Shown here one piece after another: positions 52,127-60,919 of a DNA stretch of 64,000 nucleotides. Both the position numbers and the translations under genes were made by a program. Within the stretch, counting starts at the first letter, position 1. Every line of letters starts with the position of its first letter. The notes under the pieces are model-generated. The model did not search any database, was not told the origin of the DNA, and saw only the letters and a program-made list of their open reading frames with translations. The DNA comes from Zhenpiania hominis (lineage in GTDB: Bacteria; Bacillota; Clostridia; Peptostreptococcales; Anaerovoracaceae): NCBI RefSeq assembly GCF_014333425.1, contig NZ_JACRYT010000001.1:434001-498000 (forward strand), written 5' to 3'.

Positions 52127-54535
52127 TTATCTCATCTTTTTCTTTCTTCCGAAAAGAGCTGCTGCTGCGGCGCCAAGAGCCGCAAAGCCTGCCAATCCCG
52201 CCCAGAGAGCGATATCGATGTCATCGCCTGTCGGTGCGGAGCCGCTGCCGCTGTCATTGTCACCGTCGCCGCTACCGCCGCCCGGCAAAGCTTCTTTGAT
52301 CTCAAAGGCTTTGACTGCTTCAAGTCCCGTATAGTTTTTGCTGCTTGTTACCGCTGCTTTCACATACCATGTCCCGGCGTCTGTAGGGACGGTATCGGTA
52401 TATTCGCCGTCTTTACTGTCGCTGTATGCGAATGAAACATCTCCGAATTTCGCAGCGGCTGTCGGAGCATTTGCTCCGTCTCCCTGTCTCCAGCCTTTGA
52501 TGGAAAGCTCCTGCGTCCATTCGTTTGCCGCCTGACTGATGGTAAACGGCAATCCGGCATCAGCGCCCTTGTAGTTATCGTCATCTTCCACACTTGCAAT
52601 AACAAGATACTCTCCTGCGTCTGTCGGTGCAGAAGAAATTTTCTCATAGCCATCCGGCAGGTTATCTTCCTTTCCGTCATCCTCTTTCTTCTTACACCAT
52701 GTGAATGAAACGTCTCCTGTGCTTCCTTCCTTAGCTATTTCAGGAGCTTCGACAGCCTTGCCGTCGTATTCCTTATTAAGACTTTCGGTTGCGATCTCGA
52801 GAGTACTGTATGCCTTGTCAACGTATACTGTCAGATTGCGTTCCACATATTTACCGGTTTTGTTATATCCATCCACATTACTAAAATCATATTCTTCGGT
52901 ATAAGACGAAACATCAAAATGAGCGGGATATTTTTGTTCTCCTACAGAGACAGGAGTATTTTCATCTTTCCATGTCCAGTCAACCGGCAATTCGATGTCC
53001 GACAGCTTGTCTTCGTAAACGGCAGTCAGGTCAGTAGGCGGGTCTATAATGAAGGTTGCAGCAGGCAGTGTGAAATCTATATTTCCATATGGTATCCCGC
53101 TGATCTTAAAGCCATAATCGGTTTCAGTTACCGTCAATCCTTTCAGCTTGATTGATTCGTTAAGCTCTTTAATATAATCCTCAGGCAGAGAATATCCTTC
53201 ATTTACGGTTACGGTAATTTCATCTATATGGTTGTTTAAATTTACTGGTTGGCTTCCGTTATTTGAAGATATTGCAAGCCCAGTGCCTGCAGAAATCTTT
53301 ACATTATATCCGGGTCCTTGTGCAGCCCTCATGGCATATGTGATCCGATTATCCGTATCCGTTTTTTCCAGCCAAACCTCGCAGGCATTAAAGTTGTCCG
53401 CATTCATGCCCATTTTTTTCATATCTTCCGCAGTAATCGTTACCTCGTCCTCTCCTGCAGTGACTTGTTTCGCATAGGCTCCCTCGCTGTCCTGCACTAC
53501 CAGATATGTACCTGGTAGTGCGTTGGTTATAGTCACTTCTTTTCCATCATTGGACACCTTTGCCATCCACCTGTCAGTGGAAGAAAGATAACGCAGCGTA
53601 AAAGCTCCGTCTCCGTTTCCATTTGCGTTAGCAAATGTCATCTCGCCTTCTTTCGTCGCTGCAGGTGCGGCAGATGCAAATGTAACGGTCGACAGACTTA
53701 ATTTAAAGGCAGGCTTCACATAATGGCCTGCAGCGTCCCAGACTTCTTCAAATGTAGTCCTGGGAGAAGGAGAAGCATCATATTCCAAAGCCATCCACCC
53801 GCCATAAGGAGCACGAAACCACCAATTAATTGAGCCTAAATACTTATTACCAAAATGAGAGGTATGACCGGTAAAAACAGGCAGTCCGCCGGACAGGTCA
53901 TCCATACTGTTTTCTCCTACAGTTATTTTGGCATTAGGGTCGTCTTTAAAGAATACCGTATCATTAGGAGTTACATAAGGTGCATACAGATAGTCTCTTG
54001 TATAATATGGCTCCTCGTTTAGGCAATCCCAGGTATAGATGGTCGAACGTCTCATCATAAGTTTTTCGCCCTTTGTGAAAATATTATTGCCTTCAAATTC
54101 TTCCTGCAGCTTTTCCCTTACCAGGCTGCGACCGTAATGGCATGAGTTGACCTCTTCCGGAGCTCCATATGGGTAAACGCATCCCCACTCTTCATCATAC
54201 TCTACAGGGGGATATCCTCCCGTCGCGAAATTCTGATTATATAACATAACATAGTCGTAAAGCAGTGTTAAACTGTCAGGGCTCTGACTTCCCGCTATCC
54301 ACCAGTTACGATCTCCGCGGCTTCCAAAGTATACCTTTGCAGAAGATGTATCGCCGGCAGTATTAAACGTCTTCAGATCTTCAACAGTTGCAAACAGGGT
54401 TTTATCCAGCTTTTCCGATTCATCCGGCGTATCTGTCCCGCAGACTTCCGTGCTCAGTTGCGGTAGCGTTATCGCTGCCATGATCACAGCTATCAGAACT
54501 GCCATGATTCGTTTTCCCGTGTGTTTTCGCATCAT
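52127..54535 (-). CDS. Secreted surface protein with C-terminal wall-anchor signal
   Basis: This 802-aa protein has a signal peptide (residues ~1-33) and an N-terminal region rich in Trp, Tyr and Gly (DRNWWIAGSQ, NWWFRAPYGGW). Immunoglobulin-like/MBG-type repeats follow (APEIAKEGSTGDVSFTW and the later KFGDVSFAYSDSK, each followed by PTDAGEYLV/PTDAGTWYV). The C-terminus has APTGDD, a hydrophobic helix and RKKK, a sortase-type signal. Function is probably adhesion or sugar-surface contact. It is part of the DNA that splits the ABC operon. GAGGAGGG precedes the ATG. Confidence 0.8.
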   Translation of the reverse strand: MMRKHTGKRIMAVLIAVIMAAITLPQLSTEVCGTDTPDESEKLDKTLFATVEDLKTFNTAGDTSSAKVYFGSRGDRNWWIAGSQSPDSLTLLYDYVMLYNQNFATGGYPPVEYDEEWGCVYPYGAPEEVNSCHYGRSLVREKLQEEFEGNNIFTKGEKLMMRRSTIYTWDCLNEEPYYTRDYLYAPYVTPNDTVFFKDDPNAKITVGENSMDDLSGGLPVFTGHTSHFGNKYLGSINWWFRAPYGGWMALEYDASPSPRTTFEEVWDAAGHYVKPAFKLSLSTVTFASAAPAATKEGEMTFANANGNGDGAFTLRYLSSTDRWMAKVSNDGKEVTITNALPGTYLVVQDSEGAYAKQVTAGEDEVTITAEDMKKMGMNADNFNACEVWLEKTDTDNRITYAMRAAQGPGYNVKISAGTGLAISSNNGSQPVNLNNHIDEITVTVNEGYSLPEDYIKELNESIKLKGLTVTETDYGFKISGIPYGNIDFTLPAATFIIDPPTDLTAVYEDKLSDIELPVDWTWKDENTPVSVGEQKYPAHFDVSSYTEEYDFSNVDGYNKTGKYVERNLTVYVDKAYSTLEIATESLNKEYDGKAVEAPEIAKEGSTGDVSFTWCKKKEDDGKEDNLPDGYEKISSAPTDAGEYLVIASVEDDDNYKGADAGLPFTISQAANEWTQELSIKGWRQGDGANAPTAAAKFGDVSFAYSDSKDGEYTDTVPTDAGTWYVKAAVTSSKNYTGLEAVKAFEIKEALPGGGSGDGDNDSGSGSAPTGDDIDIALWAGLAGFAALGAAAAALFGRKKKMR

Positions 54536-54899
54536 TGGGAAGCCCTCCTCTCATTTCCCGATATATATATTATATTTATATCAGAAAAGTCTGTCTCTAA
54601 CATCGCCCGTTTGCGGGGGTGAAATGGGTAATAAAAAGCCGAATTTTGCTGCGGATGTGTGGGATGCATCTTTGAAAAACGCTTAGCGCTCGCAGTATAC
54701 AGGCTTCCGGGTATGTTCGCTGTTGCGAACAGTCGGAAGAGCGGTTTTTCTCGCATGTTTTGAGAAATCATGGAAAATCGATCGAACCGGTGAACACTGG
54801 AAGAGGGGATAATATTTACGCATACAGGGCATTTGTGAGCTGGTATAAGTAAATTGTAATAGTGAAGTGACTTTTGTAAAATAATGTTAAGCGAAAGGA
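54536..54899. other. Intergenic region between surface gene and IS3 remnant
   Basis: 364 bp that hold the surface gene's promoter side and a GTTCGC/GCGAAC hairpin near 54716-54731. No gene is supported. Confidence 0.5.
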
Positions 54900-55169
54900 A
54901 TGAATGTTATGATTTACTGTGAACCGGAATTAAAAGAACATATCATAAATCTACATATCCAGGATGGACGTACATATCAAAGCCTATCTGACGAATTCGG
55001 ATTTTCTACAGATGTCATAAGAAGATGGGTGAAAAAGTACAGGCAAAATGCAAAGGAAGATGCAGAGCGTGCAAAACAGATAGCAGATATGGAAGAGCTC
55101 AGGCTACTGCAAAAAGAAGTCGAGGAATTGAGGAAGGAAAATGATTTCTTAAAAAAAGCATATGAATAG
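54900..55169 (+). CDS. IS3-family transposase OrfA
   Basis: This 89-aa protein has the IS3/IS911 OrfA layout: an HTH (DGRTYQSLSDEFGFSTDVIRRWVKKYRQ) and a leucine-zipper-like coiled coil (LRLLQKEVEELRKENDFLKKAYE). It overlaps the OrfB frame by 8 nt, as needed for -1 frameshifting in this family. OrfB is not functional here. Confidence 0.85.
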   Translation: MNVMIYCEPELKEHIINLHIQDGRTYQSLSDEFGFSTDVIRRWVKKYRQNAKEDAERAKQIADMEELRLLQKEVEELRKENDFLKKAYE

Positions 55170-55386
55170 TGAATTGGGGCTGAGATCTGTGACACGTAAA
55201 GCAAGATATCGTTATCGCAAAGGAGCGGAAGCATATGCGGTTTTTGATAATCTGCTTGAGCGTGATTTTAGTGCAAAAGAAAGGAACGAGAAGTGGTGCA
55301 TAGACTTCACATATCTTTTTCTTGCAAACAGGAGCAAACGGTACAACTGTACGATCATAGACCTTTATGACAGACTGCCTGACTAA
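55162..55386 (+). pseudogene. IS3-family OrfB, heavily truncated
   Basis: Only about 74 codons remain of a protein that is usually ~280 aa. WCIDFTYL carries the first Asp of the DDE triad and RYNCTIIDLYDR follows, but the N-terminal HTH region before it and everything after it, including the second Asp and the Glu, are missing. Confidence 0.85.
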
Positions 55387-55400
55387 CCAAGAAATCAAAG

Positions 55401-55433
55401 AGCCCTCACAAGGCCATAAAACCGGTGAGGGCT
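55401..55433 (+). other. Hairpin after the IS3 remnant
   Basis: AGCCCTCAC / GTGAGGGCT, perfect 9-bp stem, 15-nt loop, no T-run. It may mark an element end. The rest of 55387-55601 holds no gene. Confidence 0.5.
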
Positions 55434-55601
55434 GAGTTGCTTTGTCCTAAAGTCAAGAACCCATAGAAATGAGCTCTTGACTTTCATTTTTGTTTAAATT
55501 ATATTGTGTGTATCAATCGAGGATAGCTGGTTCTGGCGAACCTTACATCTCAAATTACCATAGAAGGATAATTTACAGAAATTATTTCACACACTCGAAA
55601 A

Positions 55602-56498
55602 ATGAGTATGGCTTTCATTCTTATCAAAAGGAATATCAAATTGTTTTTCAAAGATAAGGGAATGTTCTTTACCTCTTTGATAACGCCTGCTATATTGCTT
55701 GTACTCTATGTAACTTTTCTTGGGAATGTGTATCGGGATAGTTTTACATCTAATTTACCTAATTCATTAAAACTATCAGAAAGTATAATAGAGGGACTGG
55801 TAGGCGGTCAACTTATCTCCTCTATTCTTGCTGTTTCGTGTGTAACGGTTGCTTTTTGTTCTAATTTTTTAATGGTGCAAGATAAAGCAAATGGTACGAT
55901 AAGAGATTTAAGAATATCTCCTGTGAAGTCAGCTACACTTTCGCTGAGTTATTATGTTGCAACCTTGCTTTCAACACTTATTATTTGCTTTGCTGCAACG
56001 GGTATCTGTCTTACTTATGTGGCTATTGTCGGTTGGTATATGTCACTCGCAGATATATTCTTTTTGTTTCTTGATATTCTACTTCTTGTTTTGTTTGGAA
56101 CAGCATTATCTTCGATTATTAATTTTTTCTTATCAACACAAGGACAAATTTCAGCGGTAGGCACAATCATCAGTGCGGGATATGGTTTCATTTGTGGTGC
56201 ATATATGCCTATTTCTTCATTTGGAGAAGGGCTGCAAAAAATAATATCATTTTTGCCAGGCACTTATGGTACATCACTTATCCGAAATCATACAATGCAA
56301 GGGGCGCTTGCCGAAATGCAAAATCAAGGTATTCCAACAGAGGTTATTGAAAAACTAAAAGATTCTCTTGATTGCAATCTTTATTTTTTCGGAAGTCAAG
56401 TAAATATTGGAACGATGTATATGATACTTGGTATCACTATTTTGGTATTGATTGGAATTTATATTTTGTTAAACAAATCAAAAAAATATAACTGTTAA
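55602..56498 (+). CDS. ABC-2 type transporter permease
   Basis: This 298-aa membrane protein has six predicted helices and the ABC-2 pattern (NFLMVQDKANGTIRDLRISPVKSATLSLSYYVATLL and ISAGYGFICGAYMPISSF). It is the natural partner of the ATPase at 50494, a pair of the multidrug/antibiotic-export type. It now stands 4.3 kb away with no clear ribosome-binding site, so its expression is uncertain. Confidence 0.85.
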   Translation: MSMAFILIKRNIKLFFKDKGMFFTSLITPAILLVLYVTFLGNVYRDSFTSNLPNSLKLSESIIEGLVGGQLISSILAVSCVTVAFCSNFLMVQDKANGTIRDLRISPVKSATLSLSYYVATLLSTLIICFAATGICLTYVAIVGWYMSLADIFFLFLDILLLVLFGTALSSIINFFLSTQGQISAVGTIISAGYGFICGAYMPISSFGEGLQKIISFLPGTYGTSLIRNHTMQGALAEMQNQGIPTEVIEKLKDSLDCNLYFFGSQVNIGTMYMILGITILVLIGIYILLNKSKKYNC

Positions 56499-56566
56499 TT
56501 TAGTAGCTGCAAATGATTATGTAATCCGCCGCTATGGGTAAAACCATAACGGCGGTTTTTCAATGC

Positions 56567-58003
56567 CTATCGGCTATCTCTGTCAATGGATTTTTTACGC
56601 TGTCTTTGCGGTGGGTTCTGCTTGTTGCGTTCCTGTATCTCTCGCAGATGTTTTAACACACTCTGCTTTTCGGGCGGTCTATGCTGTTCTTTAGCGGCGG
56701 CTGTCGGTTTCCTGCTGACTTGGTATTCCCACTCAGCAAGTTCACGGTTGTACTGTTCCACAACGCTTTCCATTTCTCGGAAAGTCCTCATAAAAACTTG
56801 TACATCGGGATAACCGTCCTCTTTGAGTGTATCGGGGATTTTATCCAACCTGTCGGCAATCTCCGCTTCGGCTTCTTTGATTTTTACCTCCAACGCTTTT
56901 CGTTCTTTGCCTTTGAAAAGCCCCTTTGTATCGGCAAGCTGCTGTTTCAACTGCGGCAGAACTTTGTCCTGCAAGTTTTTGATTTTTACCGCTTTGTCCT
57001 GTACTTTTATCATCAGGTTTCTCATATGGCGGAACTCTGCCATATCAATATCAAGCGTAGGCTTAGGCGGCATATCCTTTTCTCGGATAAGGTTTTGCAG
57101 AAAGTCTTTTGCCTTTTCCACAATTCCACGGAACAGATTGGGCAGCCAGCCTTTGCTTTTGATAGACTGACTTGCTTTTTCGTGTATCTCGGTCTGCTTG
57201 ACTTCTAAAATTTTTGCTTCGGAAATACCCGATATGAGTGCCATATCCGCTGTCCTGTTCCATTCCTGCCTTGCGGTGTTGTCCGCTTCAATCTCTGCGG
57301 CTTTGGGATTGTTCTTTCCGATTTTTTTGGTGGGAAGATAAACGCTGTTCTTATCAAATACCTTTAACTGCTGTTCAGGATCAGCAATATGGCGATTGAT
57401 AAGGTCGGTATAAACCTCTTTCACTTCCCGAAGAAAAGGCTCGCTTTTGAATTTATCATCTTTCACGGTAAAGAGGTGGCTTTCGTAAATCTCGCCTTTT
57501 TTTATGACGGTGCAGCCTTTTCGTATCTGTCCGTTCTCCCCTGTGATTTCTTTCTTGGTGCGTACCCTTTTGCCTGTTTCATCATAGAACACGCTGCGTG
57601 TGGCTATCTTGATGTCAGGCTCAGGAAGCAGTTTTCTTTCGCTGAAGATAAGGTGGATATGATAGTTTGTTTTGCGTTTGTTGTGGTGGAGGGCTGACAC
57701 GCACTCCACGCCATACCGCCTGCGGAACTCCTCCGTAAAATCTTCAAGGACTTCCTGCGGCTCATATCTTGTATAAATTTCGGGCAGGGCGATAATCAAT
57801 TCCCTTGCTTCAATACATTTGCCCTCTGTACCGCTTCGCTTAAATTCCTGCTGGCTTTCCCTTGCAAGGTTACTCCAAAATTCATTGTCGGCGGTGCGGT
57901 AGGTGGCATAGAGATTTTCCTGTCTTGCGTGGCTTGTGATATAGGATATTCTTCCCTTGACATTGTGTAGCTTCGACATCTGTATAAATGAATGTCTTGC
58001 CAT
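56567..58003 (-). CDS. mobA: MobA/MobL-family relaxase
   Basis: This 478-aa protein nicks the transfer origin and pilots DNA in mobilization. It has the MobA/MobL N-terminal domain with the metal-binding histidine motif HHNKRKTNYHIHLIFSE (around residue 115-130), followed by a long Lys/Glu-rich coiled-coil C-terminus. GGAAGGAG lies just before ATG 58003; a longer frame to 58042 has no site. The element has no coupling or T4SS genes, so it would depend on a helper. Confidence 0.9.
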   Translation of the reverse strand: MARHSFIQMSKLHNVKGRISYITSHARQENLYATYRTADNEFWSNLARESQQEFKRSGTEGKCIEARELIIALPEIYTRYEPQEVLEDFTEEFRRRYGVECVSALHHNKRKTNYHIHLIFSERKLLPEPDIKIATRSVFYDETGKRVRTKKEITGENGQIRKGCTVIKKGEIYESHLFTVKDDKFKSEPFLREVKEVYTDLINRHIADPEQQLKVFDKNSVYLPTKKIGKNNPKAAEIEADNTARQEWNRTADMALISGISEAKILEVKQTEIHEKASQSIKSKGWLPNLFRGIVEKAKDFLQNLIREKDMPPKPTLDIDMAEFRHMRNLMIKVQDKAVKIKNLQDKVLPQLKQQLADTKGLFKGKERKALEVKIKEAEAEIADRLDKIPDTLKEDGYPDVQVFMRTFREMESVVEQYNRELAEWEYQVSRKPTAAAKEQHRPPEKQSVLKHLREIQERNKQNPPQRQRKKSIDRDSR

Positions 58004-58038
58004 ATACTCCTTCCTCCCGTGACGGGCATACTCTTTTT

Positions 58039-58222
58039 GCAACCGAGAAATCGGTTGCCGCTGTTTCGGCGGCGTAAGCAGACGGACAGCGGAGAAAACA
58101 GCAGGCTGTTTTCTTCTGTATCATAGCGGCGGTGCATTGTCCGAAGCTGTGATACATAGCCCCCTGCAAGGGCGAAATACCCAGAGTACAAATCGAAGAT
58201 TTGTGCGAGGGGTGTATTTCGC
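58039..58222 (-). other. Candidate oriT
   Basis: This gene-free stretch upstream of the relaxase has a perfect GCAACCGA-GAAA-TCGGTTGC hairpin (58039-58058). It also has a nested pair: GCGAAATAC/GTATTTCGC (58172-58180 with 58214-58222) enclosing ACAAATC/GATTTGT (58188-58204). Inverted repeats beside a relaxase gene are typical of oriT. The nick site is not identified. Confidence 0.5.
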
Positions 58223-58250
58223 TCTCAAACGCCGAGGGCTTAGAGAATGG

Positions 58251-58466
58251 TTATTCTACTTTTCGGACATCGTTTTCATTGAGCAGGTTTCTTCCCTGAT
58301 TGACGCTCATAAATCGCTCTAAAGTATCCCTGCGGATAATCGCTTTTCTGCCGACTTTAAGGACGGGAAGCTTGCCCCAGTCTACCAACTTACGCATTGT
58401 ATTTCTTCCGATACCCGTACATTCTGCTGCTTCTTCTATGGTTAAACCCATTTTGATGTTGCTCAT
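58251..58466 (-). CDS. xis: Excisionase-type HTH protein
   Basis: This 71-aa protein has the excisionase/HTH_17 pattern (GLTIEEAAECTGIGRNTMRKLVDWGKLPVLKVGRKAIIRRDTLERFM). AAAGGAG fixes the start. It is divergent from the cI-like gene, with shared operators between them. Confidence 0.85.
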   Translation of the reverse strand: MSNIKMGLTIEEAAECTGIGRNTMRKLVDWGKLPVLKVGRKAIIRRDTLERFMSVNQGRNLLNENDVRKVE

Positions 58467-58492
58467 TTTATCAATCTCCTTTCAAAATACGC

Positions 58493-58623
58493 ATTTTGCA
58501 ACTATGTATATGCTATTATACTTATTTCGCTATCTGTTGTCAACTTGTTTTGCAACTTATTAAGAAATATTTTTGTGTTTTATTAAAATTATGGTTGCAA
58601 AATAGGTCTTACCATGCTATACT
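58493..58623. promoter_or_regulatory. Divergent promoters with three TTTTGCAAC operator boxes
   Basis: Leftward promoter: TTGACA (58543-58538), 17-bp spacer, TATAAT (58520-58515). Rightward promoter: TTGCAA (58595-58600), 17-bp spacer, TATACT (58618-58623). TTTTGCAAC boxes lie at 58494-58502, 58548-58556 and, inverted, 58594-58602, each close to or on a promoter element, as for a phage-like repressor switch. Confidence 0.7.
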
Positions 58624-58646
58624 ATCAGCAATAGGAGGTGAAAACC

Positions 58647-59333
58647 TTGAAAAAAGAAATCACATTCACCGCAAAACAGGTCGGTGAACGAGTTAAAGAA
58701 CGCCGAACAGAATTAAACTTAACAATGCCAGAACTTGGTAAGCGTATCGGGGTAAACAAATCCACCATTCAGAGATATGAAGCGGACGGAGTAGACCCGA
58801 AACGCACAATGATTATCAACGGGCTGGCAGAAGCACTCCTGACCACTCCCGAATGGCTGACAGGACTTTCCGAAGATAAGGAATATGACAGCCGCACTTT
58901 ATGTGCAAGGGATATGGAGGAACATATCAAAAAATATCTTGATACGGTTTCTTCTGTGGTAAAGGGAGAACCGCACCAACGGCTGCTCACGACATTCCTC
59001 GGAAAGATGATTGACCTCTATACGGTTATGACTTATCACTTTGCAGACGCTATGGCTGAGGTTGACCGTGTAGCGGAGGACGAGGGCTTAAAGCAGTCCT
59101 TACGCCGCTATGCGATTGAGTCAGGGGCGATTATGGAGAGAGTTTACCGTAAAGAAATGGAAATTCCTATCGAGGATATGAAACAGTTTTTAGATGGGAT
59201 TTTACATATCTACGATGAGGGACGCACCGCTGTAAAGATTGGCGACCTGTTCGGGATAGCGACAGCAGCCGAAGAAAGGGTTGCTGAAAAAGAAAAATTC
59301 CGTGGCTCTTTGACAAGTGAAAACGATGATTGA
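58647..59333 (+). CDS. cI-like Xre regulator
   Basis: This 228-aa protein has an N-terminal Xre HTH (VKERRTELNLTMPELGKRIGVNKSTIQRYEADG, residues ~15-48) and a long helical C-terminal domain without S24 peptidase residues, so it is not self-cleaving. TTG 58647 behind AGGAGG (58633-58638) is the start; GTG 58638 lies inside the site. It probably represses the excisionase and itself through the TTTTGCAAC boxes. Confidence 0.83.
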   Translation: MKKEITFTAKQVGERVKERRTELNLTMPELGKRIGVNKSTIQRYEADGVDPKRTMIINGLAEALLTTPEWLTGLSEDKEYDSRTLCARDMEEHIKKYLDTVSSVVKGEPHQRLLTTFLGKMIDLYTVMTYHFADAMAEVDRVAEDEGLKQSLRRYAIESGAIMERVYRKEMEIPIEDMKQFLDGILHIYDEGRTAVKIGDLFGIATAAEERVAEKEKFRGSLTSENDD

Positions 59334-59420
59334 CACTCATCGGCATAAGTAACATTATTACTTTACGCACACCATATGTCACAGTCCCGATTGCCACGGA
59401 TAGGAAGGGGAAATTTATCT

Positions 59421-60610
59421 ATGGCAAAAGGTTCTGTAAGAAAAAAAGGTAAAAAGTGGTACGCACGCTTCTACATCGAAGATGAAAGCGGCAGAAAAGT
59501 ACAAAAAGAGTTTGTGGGAACAGAAAGCAAGTCGGAAACAGAAGCCCTGCTCAGAAAGGCAATCGCTGACTATGAGGAAAAGAAATTCGTTGCGAAGTCT
59601 GAAAACATCACGGTTGGTATGCTGCTCGATCTGTGGGTGGAGGAAGAACTGAAACCCGGCAATCTCAGCAATGGAACGGTAATGTCTTATCAAGGAACGG
59701 TCAACCGTATCAAACAGCACCCGATAGGAAACCGAAAGCTGAAAACCGTAACCGCCGACCATTTACAGGCGTATATAGACTTTCTCAGCTTTGGAGGTAC
59801 AAATCCTGACGGCACAACCGCAAAGGCACTCAGCAAAGGGTATCTCCGATTGTTTTCGGCTGTTTTACAAGGGGCGTTCCGTTTTGCAGTATTCCCGAAA
59901 AGGCTGATAACCTTTAACCCGATGCAGTATGTGGTATGGCGAGGAAAGAAAGAAGAATACGAACTGTTCTCGGACGAGGACGGAGAAACAACTTCCACAC
60001 CAACGCTCAGCTACGAACAGTATCAGAGGTTAGAGGACTTTCTGAAAAAGAAAAACAATCCTGCACTTCTGCCTATACAGATAGCCTATTATACAGGCTT
60101 GCGTATTGGAGAGGTATGTGGTCTGACTTGGCAGGACATCAACCTTGAGGAACAATACCTGACAGTACGCCGCAGTATGCGTTACAACGGGGCAAGGCAC
60201 AGAACAGAAATAGGGGCAACAAAGCGTAAAAAAATCCGTACCGTGGACTTTTGCGATACGCTTGCCGCAATCCTGAAAGCTGCGAAAGCAGAACAGCATA
60301 AAAACCGTTTCCGATACGGGGAACTGTATAGCCTTAATTACTATTTGGAGGTTAAAGAAAAAGACCGCACCTATTATGAGGTTTACAGTCTGCCGAGGTC
60401 GGAGGAGGTCCCAGCAGGGTACAAGGAACTATCCTTTGTCTGCCTTAGACCTGACGGAGCATTTGAAGCACCGAGTACGGTGGGGATTATGTGCAGGAAC
60501 TTCTCGGACACGCTGATGTCAGTACCACAATGAACATTTACGCTCACGCTACAAGGGAAGCGAAGCGTACTTCCGCAAGACTGCTGGATAAGGTAATCGG
60601 CGGAGAATAA
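59421..60610 (+). pseudogene. int: Tyrosine integrase broken by internal deletion
   Basis: The intact part runs from MAKGSVRKKGKKWYARF to STVGIMC (about 358 codons), with the first catalytic Arg in YYTGLRIGEVCGL. It then shifts frame and stops at 60533. The normal C-terminus, QELLGHADVSTTMNIYAH ... VIGGE, is found in another frame from 60494 to 60610. The ~35-40 codons between, which should carry the HxxR motif, are gone. GTGC at the junction fits deletion between short repeats. Both HxxR and the nucleophile Tyr are lost from the translated product. Confidence 0.9.
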
Positions 60611-60919
60611 AAAATTTCCCTTGTTTCGGCTCATAAGGGCAAAAACAAGGGAAAATACATAAGGTTTGAACATTTAATAGGCGATATGCCTTGAAAATAC
60701 AGGGTTTATAGAGGATTGAATAGATAAACTGGAATTTGTCGAGATAATAGAGAAATCTAAAGGCACAAGAAAGGCTGAAATAGCATATATGAAAGCTCCC
60801 GAATAAAGGCACATTGAGTCTGGGCGGGAGCTTTTCATAAACATAGCTTTATATGAATATCGATTTTTCATGCAGCCGATAGGTGCATAGGTATATATGC
60901 ACAGCAATTACAACAAACA
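60611..60919. repeat. Right end of the second element and flank
   Basis: TTTCCCTTGTTT/AAACAAGGGAAA (60615-60626 with 60643-60654) forms a perfect 12-bp hairpin that contains GCTCATAAGGGCAAA. The attR-like repeat lies at 60688-60709. A 10-bp stem AAAGCTCCCG/CGGGAGCTTT (60792-60834) follows and probably terminates the converging ATPase gene. No gene is present. Confidence 0.65.
60688..60709 (+). repeat. attR-like repeat of the second element
   Basis: 20 of 22 bases match 49693-49714. Confidence 0.7.

Larger units (their letters stand above)
49693..60709. mobile_element. Mobilizable element with MobA relaxase (~11 kb, decayed)
   Basis: GCCTTGAAAATAAAGGATTTAT (49693-49714) and GCCTTGAAAATACAGGGTTTAT (60688-60709) match at 20 of 22 bases and bracket TnpV, an ABC transporter, a relaxase, an excisionase, a regulator and a tyrosine integrase. 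The integrase is broken and the ABC operon split, so the element is probably fixed in place. Confidence 0.75.

Noticed and set aside
53232..54686. Several plus-strand frames over the 802-aa surface-protein gene
   Set aside because: The minus-strand gene explains the region fully (signal peptide, repeats, anchor); the others are shadows.
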